A stretch of 64,000 nt of DNA from an uncultured Alteromonadaceae bacterium (GCA_938085045.1 CALKGI010000005.1:23878-87877), one strand, 5' to 3'; numbered from the stretch's first letter, positions 38,886 through 49,833 are shown. A program made the numbers and translations. Notes: generated by a model not told the origin, from the sequence alone.

Positions 38886-40061
38886 CTACTCAAACGTACC
38901 TTTAATAATTTGTTTACTCTGTTTTTTGTGCCACGACCCCATGGCCATCACACCTGAAATATCGTTCTGTTCATCAAGCACTATCAAATCCGCATCTTTA
39001 CCCACTTCAAGCCTGCCTTTGTTCGACATGCGCAATAAATCGGCAACATTGGCTGTAAGCATAGGCAAAACAATGCTCAATTCAAGCCCCGTCGCCAAAA
39101 TATCTTTGACCGTTTCATGCAGTGTCGATGCTCGCCCAAAGTCCATGCTAGTCAGCTCACCTTTGCAGTTAAAACAAGGCAAACAACCACCACCATCAGA
39201 GCTTACAGTCAACTGATTAAGCGGCACATTGCGCTCAACCGCCAGCCCAATTGCCTCGGCTGCCGTCCAACCGGGTTCATCGTCGCTTTTAGGAAAAGCA
39301 GTGATATCGGCATGAATGCCAAGGGCCAATAGTTCACATGCGTGATCAAACAAGGGTTTGTTGCGGTTAACATGGGTGGGATTAAACACTCTGGCTGGAA
39401 TTTCTGTCTCTTTAATGGCGCGTTCAATCAAATCTAGTTTTCTGTCACCGTCACCCAAATGAAAATGAATGATGCCAGCTTTACCGGTCATCAAACCTGC
39501 TACGTGAGTTTCACTGGCCAAACGAATGACCTCATCAAACGAAGGTTGGCTTGAACGGTGATCGCTAATGGCAAATTCACCAACGCCAATAACAGGCTCA
39601 AGATAAACAATATCTGATTTTGCACTACCGGTAAGTGTGGTTAATGGTAAGTGATAGCCGCCAGTCCAACAATACGCCGACATCCCCTCTTCACGTAGGG
39701 CATAAACCCGAGCTAAAACGCTACCAGTACTTCGAGTCAAATCATCGGTGCCCAGCAAACCAACAACCGTAGTGACACCCGCATTAGTAAACTGGCTAAT
39801 AGGCACTGGAGGCACCTGAGTCGCAAAGCCAGCTTCACCGCCGCCGCCAGTAATATGGGCATGGGAGTCTATGTAACCGGGCAACAGCTTTTGCCCAGCC
39901 AAATCGATAACTTCAAAATTAAGGCTGTCGTCTAGCTTAATGGGCGAATCATTGATAGCCAAAATCTTGCCACCACCAATTAATAGTGATTTAACCCCTT
40001 GGTACTGGGGTGCATAAAGACTGGCGTTGTTGATAATGGTAAGTTGAGAAGCTGCGGACAT
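38886..40061 (-). CDS. iadA: isoaspartyl dipeptidase (beta-aspartyl peptidase)
   Basis: Amidohydrolase-superfamily zinc enzyme that splits beta-aspartyl dipeptides; here it probably cleaves beta-Asp-Arg from CphB into Asp and Arg. Metal motif DSHAHITGGGGE, further ligands in IIHFHLGDG and NPTHVNR, and the catalytic Asp in TVSSDGGG. Length 391 matches the E. coli enzyme. First gene of a two-gene degradation operon with cphB; an 18-bp palindrome lies about 60 bp upstream. Confidence 0.93.
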   Translation of the reverse strand: MSAASQLTIINNASLYAPQYQGVKSLLIGGGKILAINDSPIKLDDSLNFEVIDLAGQKLLPGYIDSHAHITGGGGEAGFATQVPPVPISQFTNAGVTTVVGLLGTDDLTRSTGSVLARVYALREEGMSAYCWTGGYHLPLTTLTGSAKSDIVYLEPVIGVGEFAISDHRSSQPSFDEVIRLASETHVAGLMTGKAGIIHFHLGDGDRKLDLIERAIKETEIPARVFNPTHVNRNKPLFDHACELLALGIHADITAFPKSDDEPGWTAAEAIGLAVERNVPLNQLTVSSDGGGCLPCFNCKGELTSMDFGRASTLHETVKDILATGLELSIVLPMLTANVADLLRMSNKGRLEVGKDADLIVLDEQNDISGVMAMGSWHKKQSKQIIKGTFE

Positions 40062-40121
40062 TCCAAATCAGAAACAAAATGAATAATAGCCGCGTATTTT
40101 AACCCAAGTAAGGCGGGCAAA

Positions 40122-40139
40122 GATACGCCTAGGCGTATC
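40122..40139. promoter_or_regulatory. 18-bp perfect palindrome upstream of the iadA-cphB operon
   Basis: GATACGCCTAGGCGTATC is fully symmetric, centred 69 bp upstream of the iadA start. It is very probably an operator that controls cyanophycin breakdown. No neighbouring regulator gene is present. No second exact copy was seen in the window. Confidence 0.6.
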
Positions 40140-40334
40140 ATTTGTGTGAATTTATGAGATTAGCCGTTCAATTTTACATCAATACGACTCTCAATAACCT
40201 TTATGCCTCGTTTGAAGCAGCGACAAGCACACTTATCATGCTTTTTTGCATTTTTATCCATGTTGTTGTCGAGCACCTTATTTTTGGGCTATGACTGAAC
40301 CCATTGATACACTGGCATTATCATCATAACTGTC

Positions 40335-40346
40335 TATAATGTACAT
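40335..40346 (+). promoter_or_regulatory. -10 box with overlapping palindrome before the antitoxin gene
   Basis: TATAAT (40335-40340) is a perfect -10, overlapped by the palindrome ATGTACAT (40339-40346). This is the arrangement expected for autorepression by a DNA-binding antitoxin. Confidence 0.45.
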
Positions 40347-40375
40347 ATTAGATATTATTGGACAAGGTGGACATA

Positions 40376-41125
40376 ATGAACACTATCACTACACCTCAAA
40401 GCAGCGAGCATCAAGACAAACCTTTGCCATTGATGGATGATGTAATAACCACATCGAATTACTCTCAAGCACTCGGTGCATTAGCCGAAAACCCTTTGCT
40501 GTTTAATACACATTGGGCGACTCAGTTGCGACTGACGGCGCAAAACCAACAAAAAGTAATAGATTATTACGATTTTGTCGACGCTCAAGCGCTAACTGAA
40601 ACCCTTTATCCACAGTGGCATGTCGGTAATCCACTGGCAGCAATCGCCAAACAGGCGCAAAGGCAAGCCTTATTGTATATCGAGCGCAATGGTCAAAAGC
40701 TTTATCCTGTTCAGCAGTTTGATACCGACTCAGCAAAACCGACATTAATCGCTGAGTTCAAAATTCTGATGGCAAAAACCCGAGAGCACAAACTAACCAA
40801 CATGGAATTACTGCACTGGTTATGCACACCAATGCCGGTAACTCTACCTAATGAACCACCCAAGTTAGAGCAACATTTAAATGAAGGTGATTATGAATCG
40901 GCGCTTAGTGACATCATTCAGTCAGGTCCGTCAAAAGTCATTGAATTGAGGCCAATCGACATTGTCAGGCAAGGCAATACCGTATTGTTTAAACAGTTAC
41001 TGGCACAATGGTTATCTCCTGAACCTGTAGCCATTACGCCACAACAGCGTTCAGTCGCCGCAGAACACCTCAAGGCCCAAATGGTCGCCCTTGGCATAGA
41101 CCAATTGTCTGTTATAAATCCGTGA
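40376..41125 (+). CDS. MbcA/ParS/Xre-type antitoxin, extended form
   Basis: Start at the ATG at 40376, 5 bases after AAGGTGG; a TTG 18 bp upstream is less likely. The 249-residue protein has an N-terminal region (about 1-95) of unknown fold, then a segment like the MbcA/ParS/Xre antitoxin toxin-binding domain (LYPVQQFD, matching the usual LYPAFQFD; then HWLCTPMPVTL and LNEGDYESALSDI), and a further tail of about 75 residues. Antitoxins of this family are normally about 120-160 residues, so both ends are longer than usual. It overlaps the toxin gene by 4 bp (GTGA). Confidence 0.65.
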   Translation: MNTITTPQSSEHQDKPLPLMDDVITTSNYSQALGALAENPLLFNTHWATQLRLTAQNQQKVIDYYDFVDAQALTETLYPQWHVGNPLAAIAKQAQRQALLYIERNGQKLYPVQQFDTDSAKPTLIAEFKILMAKTREHKLTNMELLHWLCTPMPVTLPNEPPKLEQHLNEGDYESALSDIIQSGPSKVIELRPIDIVRQGNTVLFKQLLAQWLSPEPVAITPQQRSVAAEHLKAQMVALGIDQLSVINP

Positions 41126-41775
41126 GCGCGGCTAAATTACTGTCGCAAGACAATATCCATCAATTAAGCAAGGGGCGGCGTTTTTACCGTATTTTTCGAG
41201 ATACTGTTTCGCCCAAAGCTTTTCCCAGCAATAGCGCAGCTCACCCTTGGCGGTTTACCCCATTTACCACAGGCCCTCAACACACCATAATACAAGGCTT
41301 GTATTTTGCCGATACACCCAGTGCTTGTATGAGAGAAACCATTTTCAGAAAAGAAAAAACCGGTGTACTGCCTTTAAGTGAAGTGCAAGAACGTCAGTGT
41401 ATTGAGGTAGAGCTCAAATCGACGCTAACCGTTTTTTTGCTGACTGGCCAACTGCTAAAAGAAACCTTAGGATTCGACCCTATTCTGAATAACGATTATC
41501 CGGTTTGCCTGTCGGTGGCTAAACTTTTGGTCAGTAAGTTTCCCAAACTTCAGGGGATTTTGTTTCCAAGCTATCAAACCGATGCCAATACCATGAATTT
41601 AGTGGTCTTCAGCCACGCCACCGACCTTACAGATTTCAAGTTTAAAACAACCAATCGTGACGACTTACTTTCACCACGTTACCGATGTGATTTACTGTTG
41701 GCAGCTTGCGCGGCTGGCAAAGAATTATCCAGTGGCGTGAGAGATATTTGCTTAGGGGTAAGCACTGGACAATAG
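41122..41775 (+). CDS. RES-domain toxin
   Basis: RES toxins of Xre/RES systems degrade cellular NAD+ (or in ParT form modify a target by ADP-ribosylation). The 217-residue protein has the RES pattern: FYRIFRD (Arg of R-E-S), WRFTPF, GLYFADTPSACMRETIF with the conserved Glu, and a later ILFPSYQTDANTMNLVVF that carries the Ser/Asn block. The usual GRWN is replaced by WRFTP. The GTG start overlaps the antitoxin stop, typical of TA pairs with antitoxin first. Confidence 0.7.
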   Translation: MSAAKLLSQDNIHQLSKGRRFYRIFRDTVSPKAFPSNSAAHPWRFTPFTTGPQHTIIQGLYFADTPSACMRETIFRKEKTGVLPLSEVQERQCIEVELKSTLTVFLLTGQLLKETLGFDPILNNDYPVCLSVAKLLVSKFPKLQGILFPSYQTDANTMNLVVFSHATDLTDFKFKTTNRDDLLSPRYRCDLLLAACAAGKELSSGVRDICLGVSTGQ

Positions 41776-41866
41776 TGTTCTTCAGTCCACCTTCAGTTAA
41801 TCTTTCAATTTTGCCAATCGCACGGTAACCTGTTGCTCAAACTAATCTATAAAACGCTGTTCACAA

Positions 41867-43276
41867 ATGAAAACAATAATTCGCATTCTCTTTTTAACCA
41901 TTGTAGCTCTAAGCCAACCAGCCCTAGCAACTACCAAGACAACCGTCGGCACTATGCGCCTAGACTACTTTCACACAGGCAACTCAAAACAAGAGTTTTT
42001 CAGTGTTGACGAAGTGGTAATAGAACCTCATCCATGGGCAGGCAACCCCAGTCAGCCGATAGACAACATTCCTCGTGGCAAATATATGTTTGAAGTATTC
42101 GACCTAAAAAGCGGCAAGTTGCAGTATTCACGCAGCTTCAGCTCGATTTATGGTGAGTGGGAATATACTGGCGAGGCCACACGGGTTAACCGCACTTTTC
42201 ACGAATCTTTACGCTTTCCTGCACCCACAGCCAAAGTACGCGTTGTGTTGAAAAAACGCAGCTACAGCGAGAGTTTCAAAGAAATTTGGCGCACCGAAGT
42301 CGACCCTACCCATATGTTTGTTAATACGGGCAAACCCCAGTTTGACGGTGAAGTTTTTGCGGTTATTGAAAACGGCGACCCGGCCAAAAAAGTCGACTTA
42401 TTAATTATGGGCGACGGTTACAGCAAAAAAGAGTCCGCCAAGTTTCATAGCGATGTAAAACGTCTTGCCGATGCCCTTTTTGCTACCGAGCCTTTTAAAA
42501 GCCGCAAACAAGATTTTAATGTTTGGGCTATTTTGCCAAGCAGTGATATATCGGGCATATCACGTCCTTCAACAGGCGTGCATAAAGACACGCCGTTGGC
42601 CTTGCGTTACGACATTTTTGGCAGTGAACGTTATATGTTAACGTTCGACAACAAAAGCTTTCGCGAAATTGCCTCTCAAGCACCTTATGAATTTGTAGAG
42701 ATTGTTGCCAACGGCGAAACCTATGGCGGTGGCGGCATATATGGTTTGTATGGCACTACGTCGAGCGATAACGATTGGTCGGAGTATGTATTTATTCATG
42801 AGTTTGGTCATCACTTTGCTGGACTTGCCGACGAGTATTATGCGTCTCCCGTTGCCCAAGCTGTGGTTCAAGACTTAGCAGAACCGTACGAGCCCAATGT
42901 CACGGCCAATACGGATAAAAACACACTTAAATGGAAGCAATTCGTTAAAGCATCTATGCCCATTCCTACGCACTGGGATAAAGCAGAATTTGACACCTAT
43001 TCGAATAAATATCAAAAACGCCGCAAGGAAATTCGCGCACAAAAGCTGCCAGAATCCGTCATGAATGATTTATTTGCTGCTAACAGCCGTTTTCAAAAAG
43101 AGCTGTTCAGTAAAAACAAATATAAAAATGAGGTGGGTTTGTTTGAAGGGGCTAACTACGCGGCTAACGGCTATTACCGCAGCGAACAAAACTGCATTAT
43201 GTTCACCCGTGACCAAAATTTTTGCCACGTTTGTAGCCATGCGATAGAGCAGATTGTTGATTTGTACGCCCGATAA
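41867..43276 (+). CDS. secreted M64 family metallopeptidase (IgA-peptidase-like)
   Basis: 469 residues with a signal peptide (cut after ALA, residue 22). An N-terminal M64_N beta domain (about 30-165) precedes the catalytic domain. The zinc site is HEFGHHFAGLADEYY from His311. LLIMGDGYSKKE and FNVWAILPSSDISGIS are typical of M64. The first member described cleaves IgA in a gut bacterium; in free-living bacteria the substrate is unknown. The stop is 1 bp from the convergent regulator's stop. Confidence 0.88.
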   Translation: MKTIIRILFLTIVALSQPALATTKTTVGTMRLDYFHTGNSKQEFFSVDEVVIEPHPWAGNPSQPIDNIPRGKYMFEVFDLKSGKLQYSRSFSSIYGEWEYTGEATRVNRTFHESLRFPAPTAKVRVVLKKRSYSESFKEIWRTEVDPTHMFVNTGKPQFDGEVFAVIENGDPAKKVDLLIMGDGYSKKESAKFHSDVKRLADALFATEPFKSRKQDFNVWAILPSSDISGISRPSTGVHKDTPLALRYDIFGSERYMLTFDNKSFREIASQAPYEFVEIVANGETYGGGGIYGLYGTTSSDNDWSEYVFIHEFGHHFAGLADEYYASPVAQAVVQDLAEPYEPNVTANTDKNTLKWKQFVKASMPIPTHWDKAEFDTYSNKYQKRRKEIRAQKLPESVMNDLFAANSRFQKELFSKNKYKNEVGLFEGANYAANGYYRSEQNCIMFTRDQNFCHVCSHAIEQIVDLYAR

Positions 43277-43277
43277 T

Positions 43278-45335
43278 TTATTTACTAGTCAATTCACCTT
43301 TAAAAATAACCAAAGAAGTGGAGTGGATTTTTTTATAATAAAGCAGGTTATTATTAACCGTTATCTCACTATGAATTGGCTCATCAAACTCAACTATTGC
43401 ATGAGTCTCTAGGTCTATTTTGGCCACTGGTGCCAAAGGATCACTGATAAACAATGCGGTGTCATTCACCGCAAGGGCACTGCGAGAACTCACAGTAAAA
43501 CCAGTGACGAGTGTTTCGATGCCATTAAGTTTAAACAGTTTAATACTGTGATCAGGGGTTGGGTAAATTATGCCTCTATCATGATAGATACCGTACTCGG
43601 CATCGCGAATTGTAATACCCGTTTCTTTGAATCCATCTAAAAAATACTCAACCAGCATTTTTTCGGTGCTTTTTAATTGGCCCTTGCCTTTTGCAACCTG
43701 ATTGTTCACTAAAATCCGTTCGCTGTTTTTAGAAAAGTCAGGATAAGTTTTACCTGGCAGCGTTTTTACTACACTCCAGCCACTTTCAAGACGCTGATAC
43801 ACGGCAGTCTTGTCTGAAAAGCTAACCGCCAACCACTTAGTGTCCTTAGACTGAGTGAAGTACATGATATTACGGTTCTCATTGAAATTAGTGATTTGAG
43901 TTTTTACACCATCTGTAAAGGTATAAACTTGAGAAATGCCCGTTTCATCTGAAACAAACAAAATCTTATTCAATGCATTTGTAGGGTATTTCAACAGATT
44001 TTCAGAGGTCATGATCTCCTTCATTTCACGGCTCATCAAATTCAACGAGTGAATGCTGTTTTTATAAATACTGCCCGACACAATGGCAATTTTATTGCTA
44101 TTGGCGCTAACCACCGGATAACTAATGGCTTTTAACGGATTTTTGTAAATGGTGGTCAGAGTTTGCGGGTCTTCCCAGTCAAAGGATTTAAGTTGGTTGT
44201 CGGTGTCTTTAAAAATGATCTGATCTTCAAAAATATCAAAACTGAGCAATGCGGTGCCGACTTGACGCAAAAAAGTCACCGTATTGTCTTCGTTAACCCG
44301 GTTAATATTCGATACTTTGCCGTCTGGACTTTGCAACGAAAATAGCGCCGACAACTCATTGGAGTAAACAATAAAATATTGTCCAGAATCATGACTGATA
44401 GCACCCATTTCAGATTTTTTGTTCGAAAAATAAGGCGTCACTTTTTTACTGATCAAATCCAACTGTTTAATCTCGTTATGACCAAGCACGTTTTGCGACT
44501 CTGTAAAAAACAGCGTATTTTCGTCTTTAAACGCCATGCTCATGACTTTGGTATGTTGATTACACTCGCTCAGTAGTTGATCATCACCAACTTTCTTCAA
44601 ATCATCATCCAAAGTGATCAGGCGAATTTGGCATACATTGGGACCCTTACGCTGAAAAGCCACATGACGCCCTGTTGGGCTCCAAGCTGGCACTTGGTCG
44701 TAGTATCCTTCAGTGAGCACTTCAAATCCGAGATTAGTATCGATTTTAAGGTAAATTTGTGACGAACCATCTTTTTTGTGCGAAAAGACCATCGCACTAC
44801 CATCAGGAGACAAATCGGGTTCAACCGATGCCCCAGCAATAGCCGTTGCCTGAATAATATTACTAACGCTAAATTGCGGCCCTTCATTGAATCGGAAAAA
44901 AAAGGTAAAGACGACAACAGCGATGAACAGTGATGGCACCAAGGCTTTGGTGAAACGAAGGAGTTTTTTGCGGGTTTGTTTTTTCTTTTCAATCTCTTGC
45001 TGAACGTCATTAACCAGCACGCCTACATAATTGATTTTGTAGTTGGCATCGGCAGCAACAAAACCATTTTCGGTAACGCCAATGGCTTTAAATTTTCTAC
45101 GCAGGGTCGAGAGGACTTTTTGCAGCACTTTTTTGTCGTTCCAGTGCCCCCAATTATCATTCAAAATGGTTTCAGCGTTAATCAAACCATCCACTTGATT
45201 TTCAAGCACATACCTGAGTATCAAGGCTTCTTTGGGTTCCAGTAACTGCATCTCGTTGTTAAATTCGATGCGCAGATTCTCAATTTCAAAATAAAATTTG
45301 AATTGACTGTTTATCAAATAATAACTTTCACTCAT
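43278..45335 (-). CDS. CadC/ToxR-like transmembrane regulator with beta-propeller sensor
   Basis: 685 residues: N-terminal OmpR-type winged helix (about 15-108; LEPKEALILRYVLENQ), a basic stretch, one membrane helix (about 130-148) and a periplasmic TolB/PD40-type beta-propeller (GASVEPDLSPDGSAMVFSH, APAWSPTGRHVAF-like repeats). DNA binding and signal sensing are thus in one chain across the inner membrane. Targets unknown; the convergent M64 peptidase gene may be one. Phased TGATTA repeats near 61400, of OmpR-family spacing, are another candidate but unlinked. Confidence 0.85.
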   Translation of the reverse strand: MSESYYLINSQFKFYFEIENLRIEFNNEMQLLEPKEALILRYVLENQVDGLINAETILNDNWGHWNDKKVLQKVLSTLRRKFKAIGVTENGFVAADANYKINYVGVLVNDVQQEIEKKKQTRKKLLRFTKALVPSLFIAVVVFTFFFRFNEGPQFSVSNIIQATAIAGASVEPDLSPDGSAMVFSHKKDGSSQIYLKIDTNLGFEVLTEGYYDQVPAWSPTGRHVAFQRKGPNVCQIRLITLDDDLKKVGDDQLLSECNQHTKVMSMAFKDENTLFFTESQNVLGHNEIKQLDLISKKVTPYFSNKKSEMGAISHDSGQYFIVYSNELSALFSLQSPDGKVSNINRVNEDNTVTFLRQVGTALLSFDIFEDQIIFKDTDNQLKSFDWEDPQTLTTIYKNPLKAISYPVVSANSNKIAIVSGSIYKNSIHSLNLMSREMKEIMTSENLLKYPTNALNKILFVSDETGISQVYTFTDGVKTQITNFNENRNIMYFTQSKDTKWLAVSFSDKTAVYQRLESGWSVVKTLPGKTYPDFSKNSERILVNNQVAKGKGQLKSTEKMLVEYFLDGFKETGITIRDAEYGIYHDRGIIYPTPDHSIKLFKLNGIETLVTGFTVSSRSALAVNDTALFISDPLAPVAKIDLETHAIVEFDEPIHSEITVNNNLLYYKKIHSTSLVIFKGELTSK

Positions 45336-45364
45336 TGTGCTAATTGCGTCACTCTACTGTTGCT

Positions 45365-45384
45365 GGGTAAAACCATCATATCCT
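45365..45384. repeat. 20-bp dispersed repeat, copy 1
   Basis: TGGGTAAAACCATCATATCC, 30 bp upstream of the propeller regulator start. A copy with one mismatch lies at 46683-46702 upstream of the adenine deaminase gene. On the minus strand it contains TATGAT, a good -10 hexamer. Confidence 0.55.
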
Positions 45385-45575
45385 AACGTGAAATCCAGCT
45401 GACCAAAAGCGCAAAACGGCTACTCTGACTTTTTGTTGCCTAAAATACCTATAAAGCAGATACACTGCCCTGTGGCGGGTGCTGAATTCCCATACGGCGC
45501 ACATATTGAGGGCTAATTAGGTCAATTTCAAGACCAAAGTCTATTTAATTGTATCTTTGTGTTGTTTGACGATTT

Positions 45576-46619
<1,044 letters not shown>

Positions 46620-46632
46620 TCACAAAAGGAGC

Positions 46633-46664
46633 ATGGGTTAGGCGAGGTACGAACCGTAACCCAT
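46633..46664. repeat. REP-like hairpin upstream of adenine deaminase
   Basis: ATGGGTTA (46633-46640) and TAACCCAT (46657-46664) form a perfect 8-bp stem with inner GGT...ACC pairing. A half-copy (GATGGGTTACGC) lies near 46738. It belongs to a GGGTTA-type dispersed repeat. Confidence 0.6.
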
Positions 46665-46682
46665 CAAACCTACAATAAACCA

Positions 46683-46718
46683 TGGGTGAAACCATCATAT
46701 CCCCTACAAACTTTTGTC
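46683..46718 (-). promoter_or_regulatory. 20-bp dispersed repeat, copy 2, with putative promoter
   Basis: TGGGTGAAACCATCATATCC (46683-46702) differs at one base from the copy at 45365. On the minus strand TTGACA precedes TATGAT by 15 bp, a strong-sequence but short-spaced promoter for adenine deaminase. Confidence 0.4.
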
Positions 46719-46833
46719 AATTAACGACGAATAACCGATGGGTTACGCGCAGGCGCTAACTCCGGCTCGTTCCTCGCCCCATCCTCCCATGTGAGGTTTA
46801 ATCTGGCTTTTGCACCTAGTTTAAGGATAAACA

Positions 46834-47481
46834 TTAATCGGCAATCCCGCAGCCACCCAAGATAATCGACGTAAGTGACTTAACCACTTCTTCAAAGTCT
46901 TGCTCATCGAGCTGAGGTTTGTCCATCGCCGAGGTCACTTGCACACTAAAGTCAGCGTAGTGCTGGGTGGCACTCCATATCAAAAACAGCAAATGCAAAG
47001 GATTCACCGGTTTGATTTTACCCTGCATAACCCACGCCTCAATCACTCGTGTTTTGCGTTTCACCCATTGCTTAAATTCATCGTCTAAATACGGTTTTAA
47101 ATGCGGTGCACCATGAATAATTTCGCTGGCAAATAACCGTGAACCTTCTGGGTCGGTCTTTGAATACATCACTTTGGCACGAATATAAGCCGACAATGCG
47201 GTTTTGGCGTCATCACTTTCGTCGAAAGTATCAAACCGGGCGTTCCATATCTCTAATATCTGATTTAATAGTTGTTGATATAAGTCAGTTTTATCATCGA
47301 AGTAATAATGAATGTTAGAGCGTGGCAACCCTGCCCGCTCGGCAATGCGCTTTATCGATGCGCCCTTAAACCCATAAGTCACAAACTCGGTTTTGGCCGC
47401 ATCGAAAATCAGCGTTTTGTTCTTTTGGCGGACATTACCATCCGCCGTTTTTTTGTTTCTGTCTGTTATAGAACTGCTCAT
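46834..47481 (-). CDS. RutR-like TetR family regulator
   Basis: 215 residues; HTH at about 30-60 (GASIKRIAERAGLPRSNIHYYF) and a YcdC/RutR-type C-terminal domain (LIWSATQHYADFSVQV matches RutR closely). RutR binds uracil or thymine in E. coli and also controls purine genes; here purine catabolism is the likely target, with a purine or intermediate as ligand. It begins 5 bp after glcB and is probably co-transcribed with it. Regulation of the xdh promoter is inferred, not shown. Confidence 0.85.
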   Translation of the reverse strand: MSSSITDRNKKTADGNVRQKNKTLIFDAAKTEFVTYGFKGASIKRIAERAGLPRSNIHYYFDDKTDLYQQLLNQILEIWNARFDTFDESDDAKTALSAYIRAKVMYSKTDPEGSRLFASEIIHGAPHLKPYLDDEFKQWVKRKTRVIEAWVMQGKIKPVNPLHLLFLIWSATQHYADFSVQVTSAMDKPQLDEQDFEEVVKSLTSIILGGCGIAD

Positions 47482-47486
47482 GGCTA

Positions 47487-49679
47487 CTAGTGTTCTTTAC
47501 TCTGTTGGTTTTTAACTTGCTGGCGAGCATCATGCAACAATGGTTCAGTGTAACCACTGGGTTGCTTTTTACCTTTGAAAATCAATTTTACCGCAGCGCC
47601 AAAGGCAATGCTCTTATCAAAATCAGGGGCCATGTTTTGGTAGCTATCATCATCGGCATTTTGCCCATCGACCACAGCCGCCATTTTTTTCATCGAGGCC
47701 ATAATTCGGCTCTCGTCTAAAATACCATGGCGCCACCAGTTACAAATGTGCTGACTAGAAATACGTAAAGTTGCTCTGTCTTCCATACGGCCTACATTGT
47801 GAATATCAGGCACTTTTGAGCAACCAATGCCCTGATCGACCCAGCGCACCACATAACCGAGCAAACCCTGAATATTGTTGTCAAGCTCAGCCTGAATCTC
47901 ATCAGCGGTCAATCCCGAAGGGGCGGCCAATAAAGGAATGGTCAGCAAGTCATCTAAAGAAGCGACACTAGGGTTTTCGAGCATTTTATCCTGAACGTCA
48001 GCAACATTAATGTCGTGATAATGCATAGCATGAAGTGTTGCAGCTGTGGGCGAAGGCACCCATGCACAACTGGCACCAGATTTAAGATGACCAGTTTTTT
48101 CTGCCATCATTTGCGCCATGTTGTCGGGCACTGCCCACATACCTTTGCCGATTTGCGCTTTGCCTTTTAACCCTGTTTCTAAACCTATGCTGACATTACG
48201 TGCTTCATAAGCGCCAATCCATTTCTCGTCTTTCATAGCGTCTTTACGCACCATTGGGCCTGCGTGCATACTGGTATGAATTTCGTCGCCAGTGCGGTCT
48301 AAAAAGCCAGTGTTGATAAACACAACTCGGTCTTTGGCCACACGAATACATTCTTTGAGGTTGACTGATGTACGGCGCTCTTCGTCCATAATGCCGACCT
48401 TGATGGTGTTTTGTGGTATGTGCAACATGCGTTCAACCCGGCTAAACAAATCACAAGTAAACTGAACCTCTTGCGGGCCGTGCATTTTCGGTTTAACGAT
48501 ATAAATGCTGCCGGTGCGAGAGTTACTATATTGACCCTTATTATTCAAATCATGCATACCGATAAGCCCGGTAAACACGGCGTCTAAAATGCCTTCGGGC
48601 ACGGTTTTATCAGATTCAGTCAACACCGCATCGGTATTCATCAAATGGCCGACATTGCGAATAAACAACATACTGCGACCCGGTAATGACATTTGCTCAC
48701 CAGTTGTGGCGCAGGTGTAATTTCTGTCTGGGTTTAAGGTTCGAGTGATGGTTTTGCCGTTTTTCTCAAGCGTTTCGCTCAAATCGCCTTTCATCAGCCC
48801 CAACCAATTGCTGTACACCAAGGTTTTGTCTTCGCCATCAACTGCTGCTATAGAGTCTTCACAGTCTTGAATGGTACTAACAGCCGCTTCGAGCACCACA
48901 TCTTTAACTCCGGCAGCATCGTCTTTGCCGATAAGGTGTTCGCGGTCGATTTGAATCTCGATGTGCAAGCCATTATGCCAACATAAAAGCGCTGATGGAT
49001 TGTCGATGTCGCCATTAAAACCGGCAAATTTGGCGGGTCCGGCTAAACCTGTGGTTGAACCATCTTTAAGATTAACGCTTAACTGTCCATCAACCACTGT
49101 ATAGCTTTTAGCATCACTGTGGCTGCCATTGCTTAACGTCAAGGCTTGGTCTAGAAAGCCACGAGCATACTCGATAACTTTAGCGCCACGAACAGGGTTA
49201 TAACCGCTGCCCGATTCAGCGCCATCCTCGTCACTGATAACATCGGTGCCATAAAGCGCATCGTACAAACTGCCCCAACGCGCATTTGCCGCGTTCAGTG
49301 CATAACGCGCGTTCATCAGCGGCACCACCAACTGTGGTCCGGCGATGGTGGCAATCTCTGGATCTACATTTTCGGTGGTAACCGTAAAGTCTTCTCCTTC
49401 AGGAACAATGTAACCAATATCATCTAAAAAGTAGTGGTAGTCTTCAACATTAAAAGGCTGGTTTTCGGGGTTTAAATGCCACTCATCCATCTGCCGCTGC
49501 AACACATCGCGTTTGGCCAGCAAGTGGCGATTACGCGGCATAAATTCGGTGAGAATATCACTTAACCCCATCCAAAAATCATCAGCCTTAATGCCCGTGC
49601 CCGGTAGCACTTTTGTGACAACCAAGTCATACAAAGTGCCTGAGATTTTGAAACCATAACGTTCTTTACGATCTTGCAT
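47487..49679 (-). CDS. glcB: malate synthase G
   Basis: Condenses glyoxylate with acetyl-CoA to malate. ATG at 49679 ([10 protein letters not shown]) chosen; AGGA lies about 9 bases upstream, and an ATG 39 bp further upstream falls inside a hairpin. The 730 residues match the single-chain G isoform. Motifs include [38 protein letters not shown] and [18 protein letters not shown]. Its place after puuD indicates that glyoxylate from ureidoglycolate is its intended substrate. Confidence 0.95.
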   Translation of the reverse strand: MQDRKERYGFKISGTLYDLVVTKVLPGTGIKADDFWMGLSDILTEFMPRNRHLLAKRDVLQRQMDEWHLNPENQPFNVEDYHYFLDDIGYIVPEGEDFTVTTENVDPEIATIAGPQLVVPLMNARYALNAANARWGSLYDALYGTDVISDEDGAESGSGYNPVRGAKVIEYARGFLDQALTLSNGSHSDAKSYTVVDGQLSVNLKDGSTTGLAGPAKFAGFNGDIDNPSALLCWHNGLHIEIQIDREHLIGKDDAAGVKDVVLEAAVSTIQDCEDSIAAVDGEDKTLVYSNWLGLMKGDLSETLEKNGKTITRTLNPDRNYTCATTGEQMSLPGRSMLFIRNVGHLMNTDAVLTESDKTVPEGILDAVFTGLIGMHDLNNKGQYSNSRTGSIYIVKPKMHGPQEVQFTCDLFSRVERMLHIPQNTIKVGIMDEERRTSVNLKECIRVAKDRVVFINTGFLDRTGDEIHTSMHAGPMVRKDAMKDEKWIGAYEARNVSIGLETGLKGKAQIGKGMWAVPDNMAQMMAEKTGHLKSGASCAWVPSPTAATLHAMHYHDINVADVQDKMLENPSVASLDDLLTIPLLAAPSGLTADEIQAELDNNIQGLLGYVVRWVDQGIGCSKVPDIHNVGRMEDRATLRISSQHICNWWRHGILDESRIMASMKKMAAVVDGQNADDDSYQNMAPDFDKSIAFGAAVKLIFKGKKQPSGYTEPLLHDARQQVKNQQSKEH

Positions 49680-49833
49680 AGTTGTGAGTCCTAACTTTTT
49701 AAGTTCAAGAACATACATCCATATATGTTATTGAAGTCGCTTGCGTAAAAGCGTGGTTTGACTGCGCTCGCATTTTCTAAAGAAAATGGTGGTATATCCA
49801 TATACCGCAATAGTACTAAAAAACACATCAGCA
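49680..49833. other. puuD-glcB gap with two hairpins
   Basis: AACATA-N8-TATGTT (49710-49729) and GGTATA-TCCA-TATACC (49791-49806) lie in this 154-bp gap, which is by far the largest inside the purine locus before adenine deaminase. They may form an attenuator or mark an independent glcB promoter. Confidence 0.4.

Larger units (their letters stand above)
40062..40375. other. 314-bp divergent region between iadA and the RES toxin-antitoxin genes
   Basis: Non-coding. Contains the 18-bp palindrome at 40122-40139 on the iadA side and a TATAAT with an overlapping ATGTACAT palindrome (40335-40346) on the antitoxin side. Nothing else was recognised. Confidence 0.6.
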
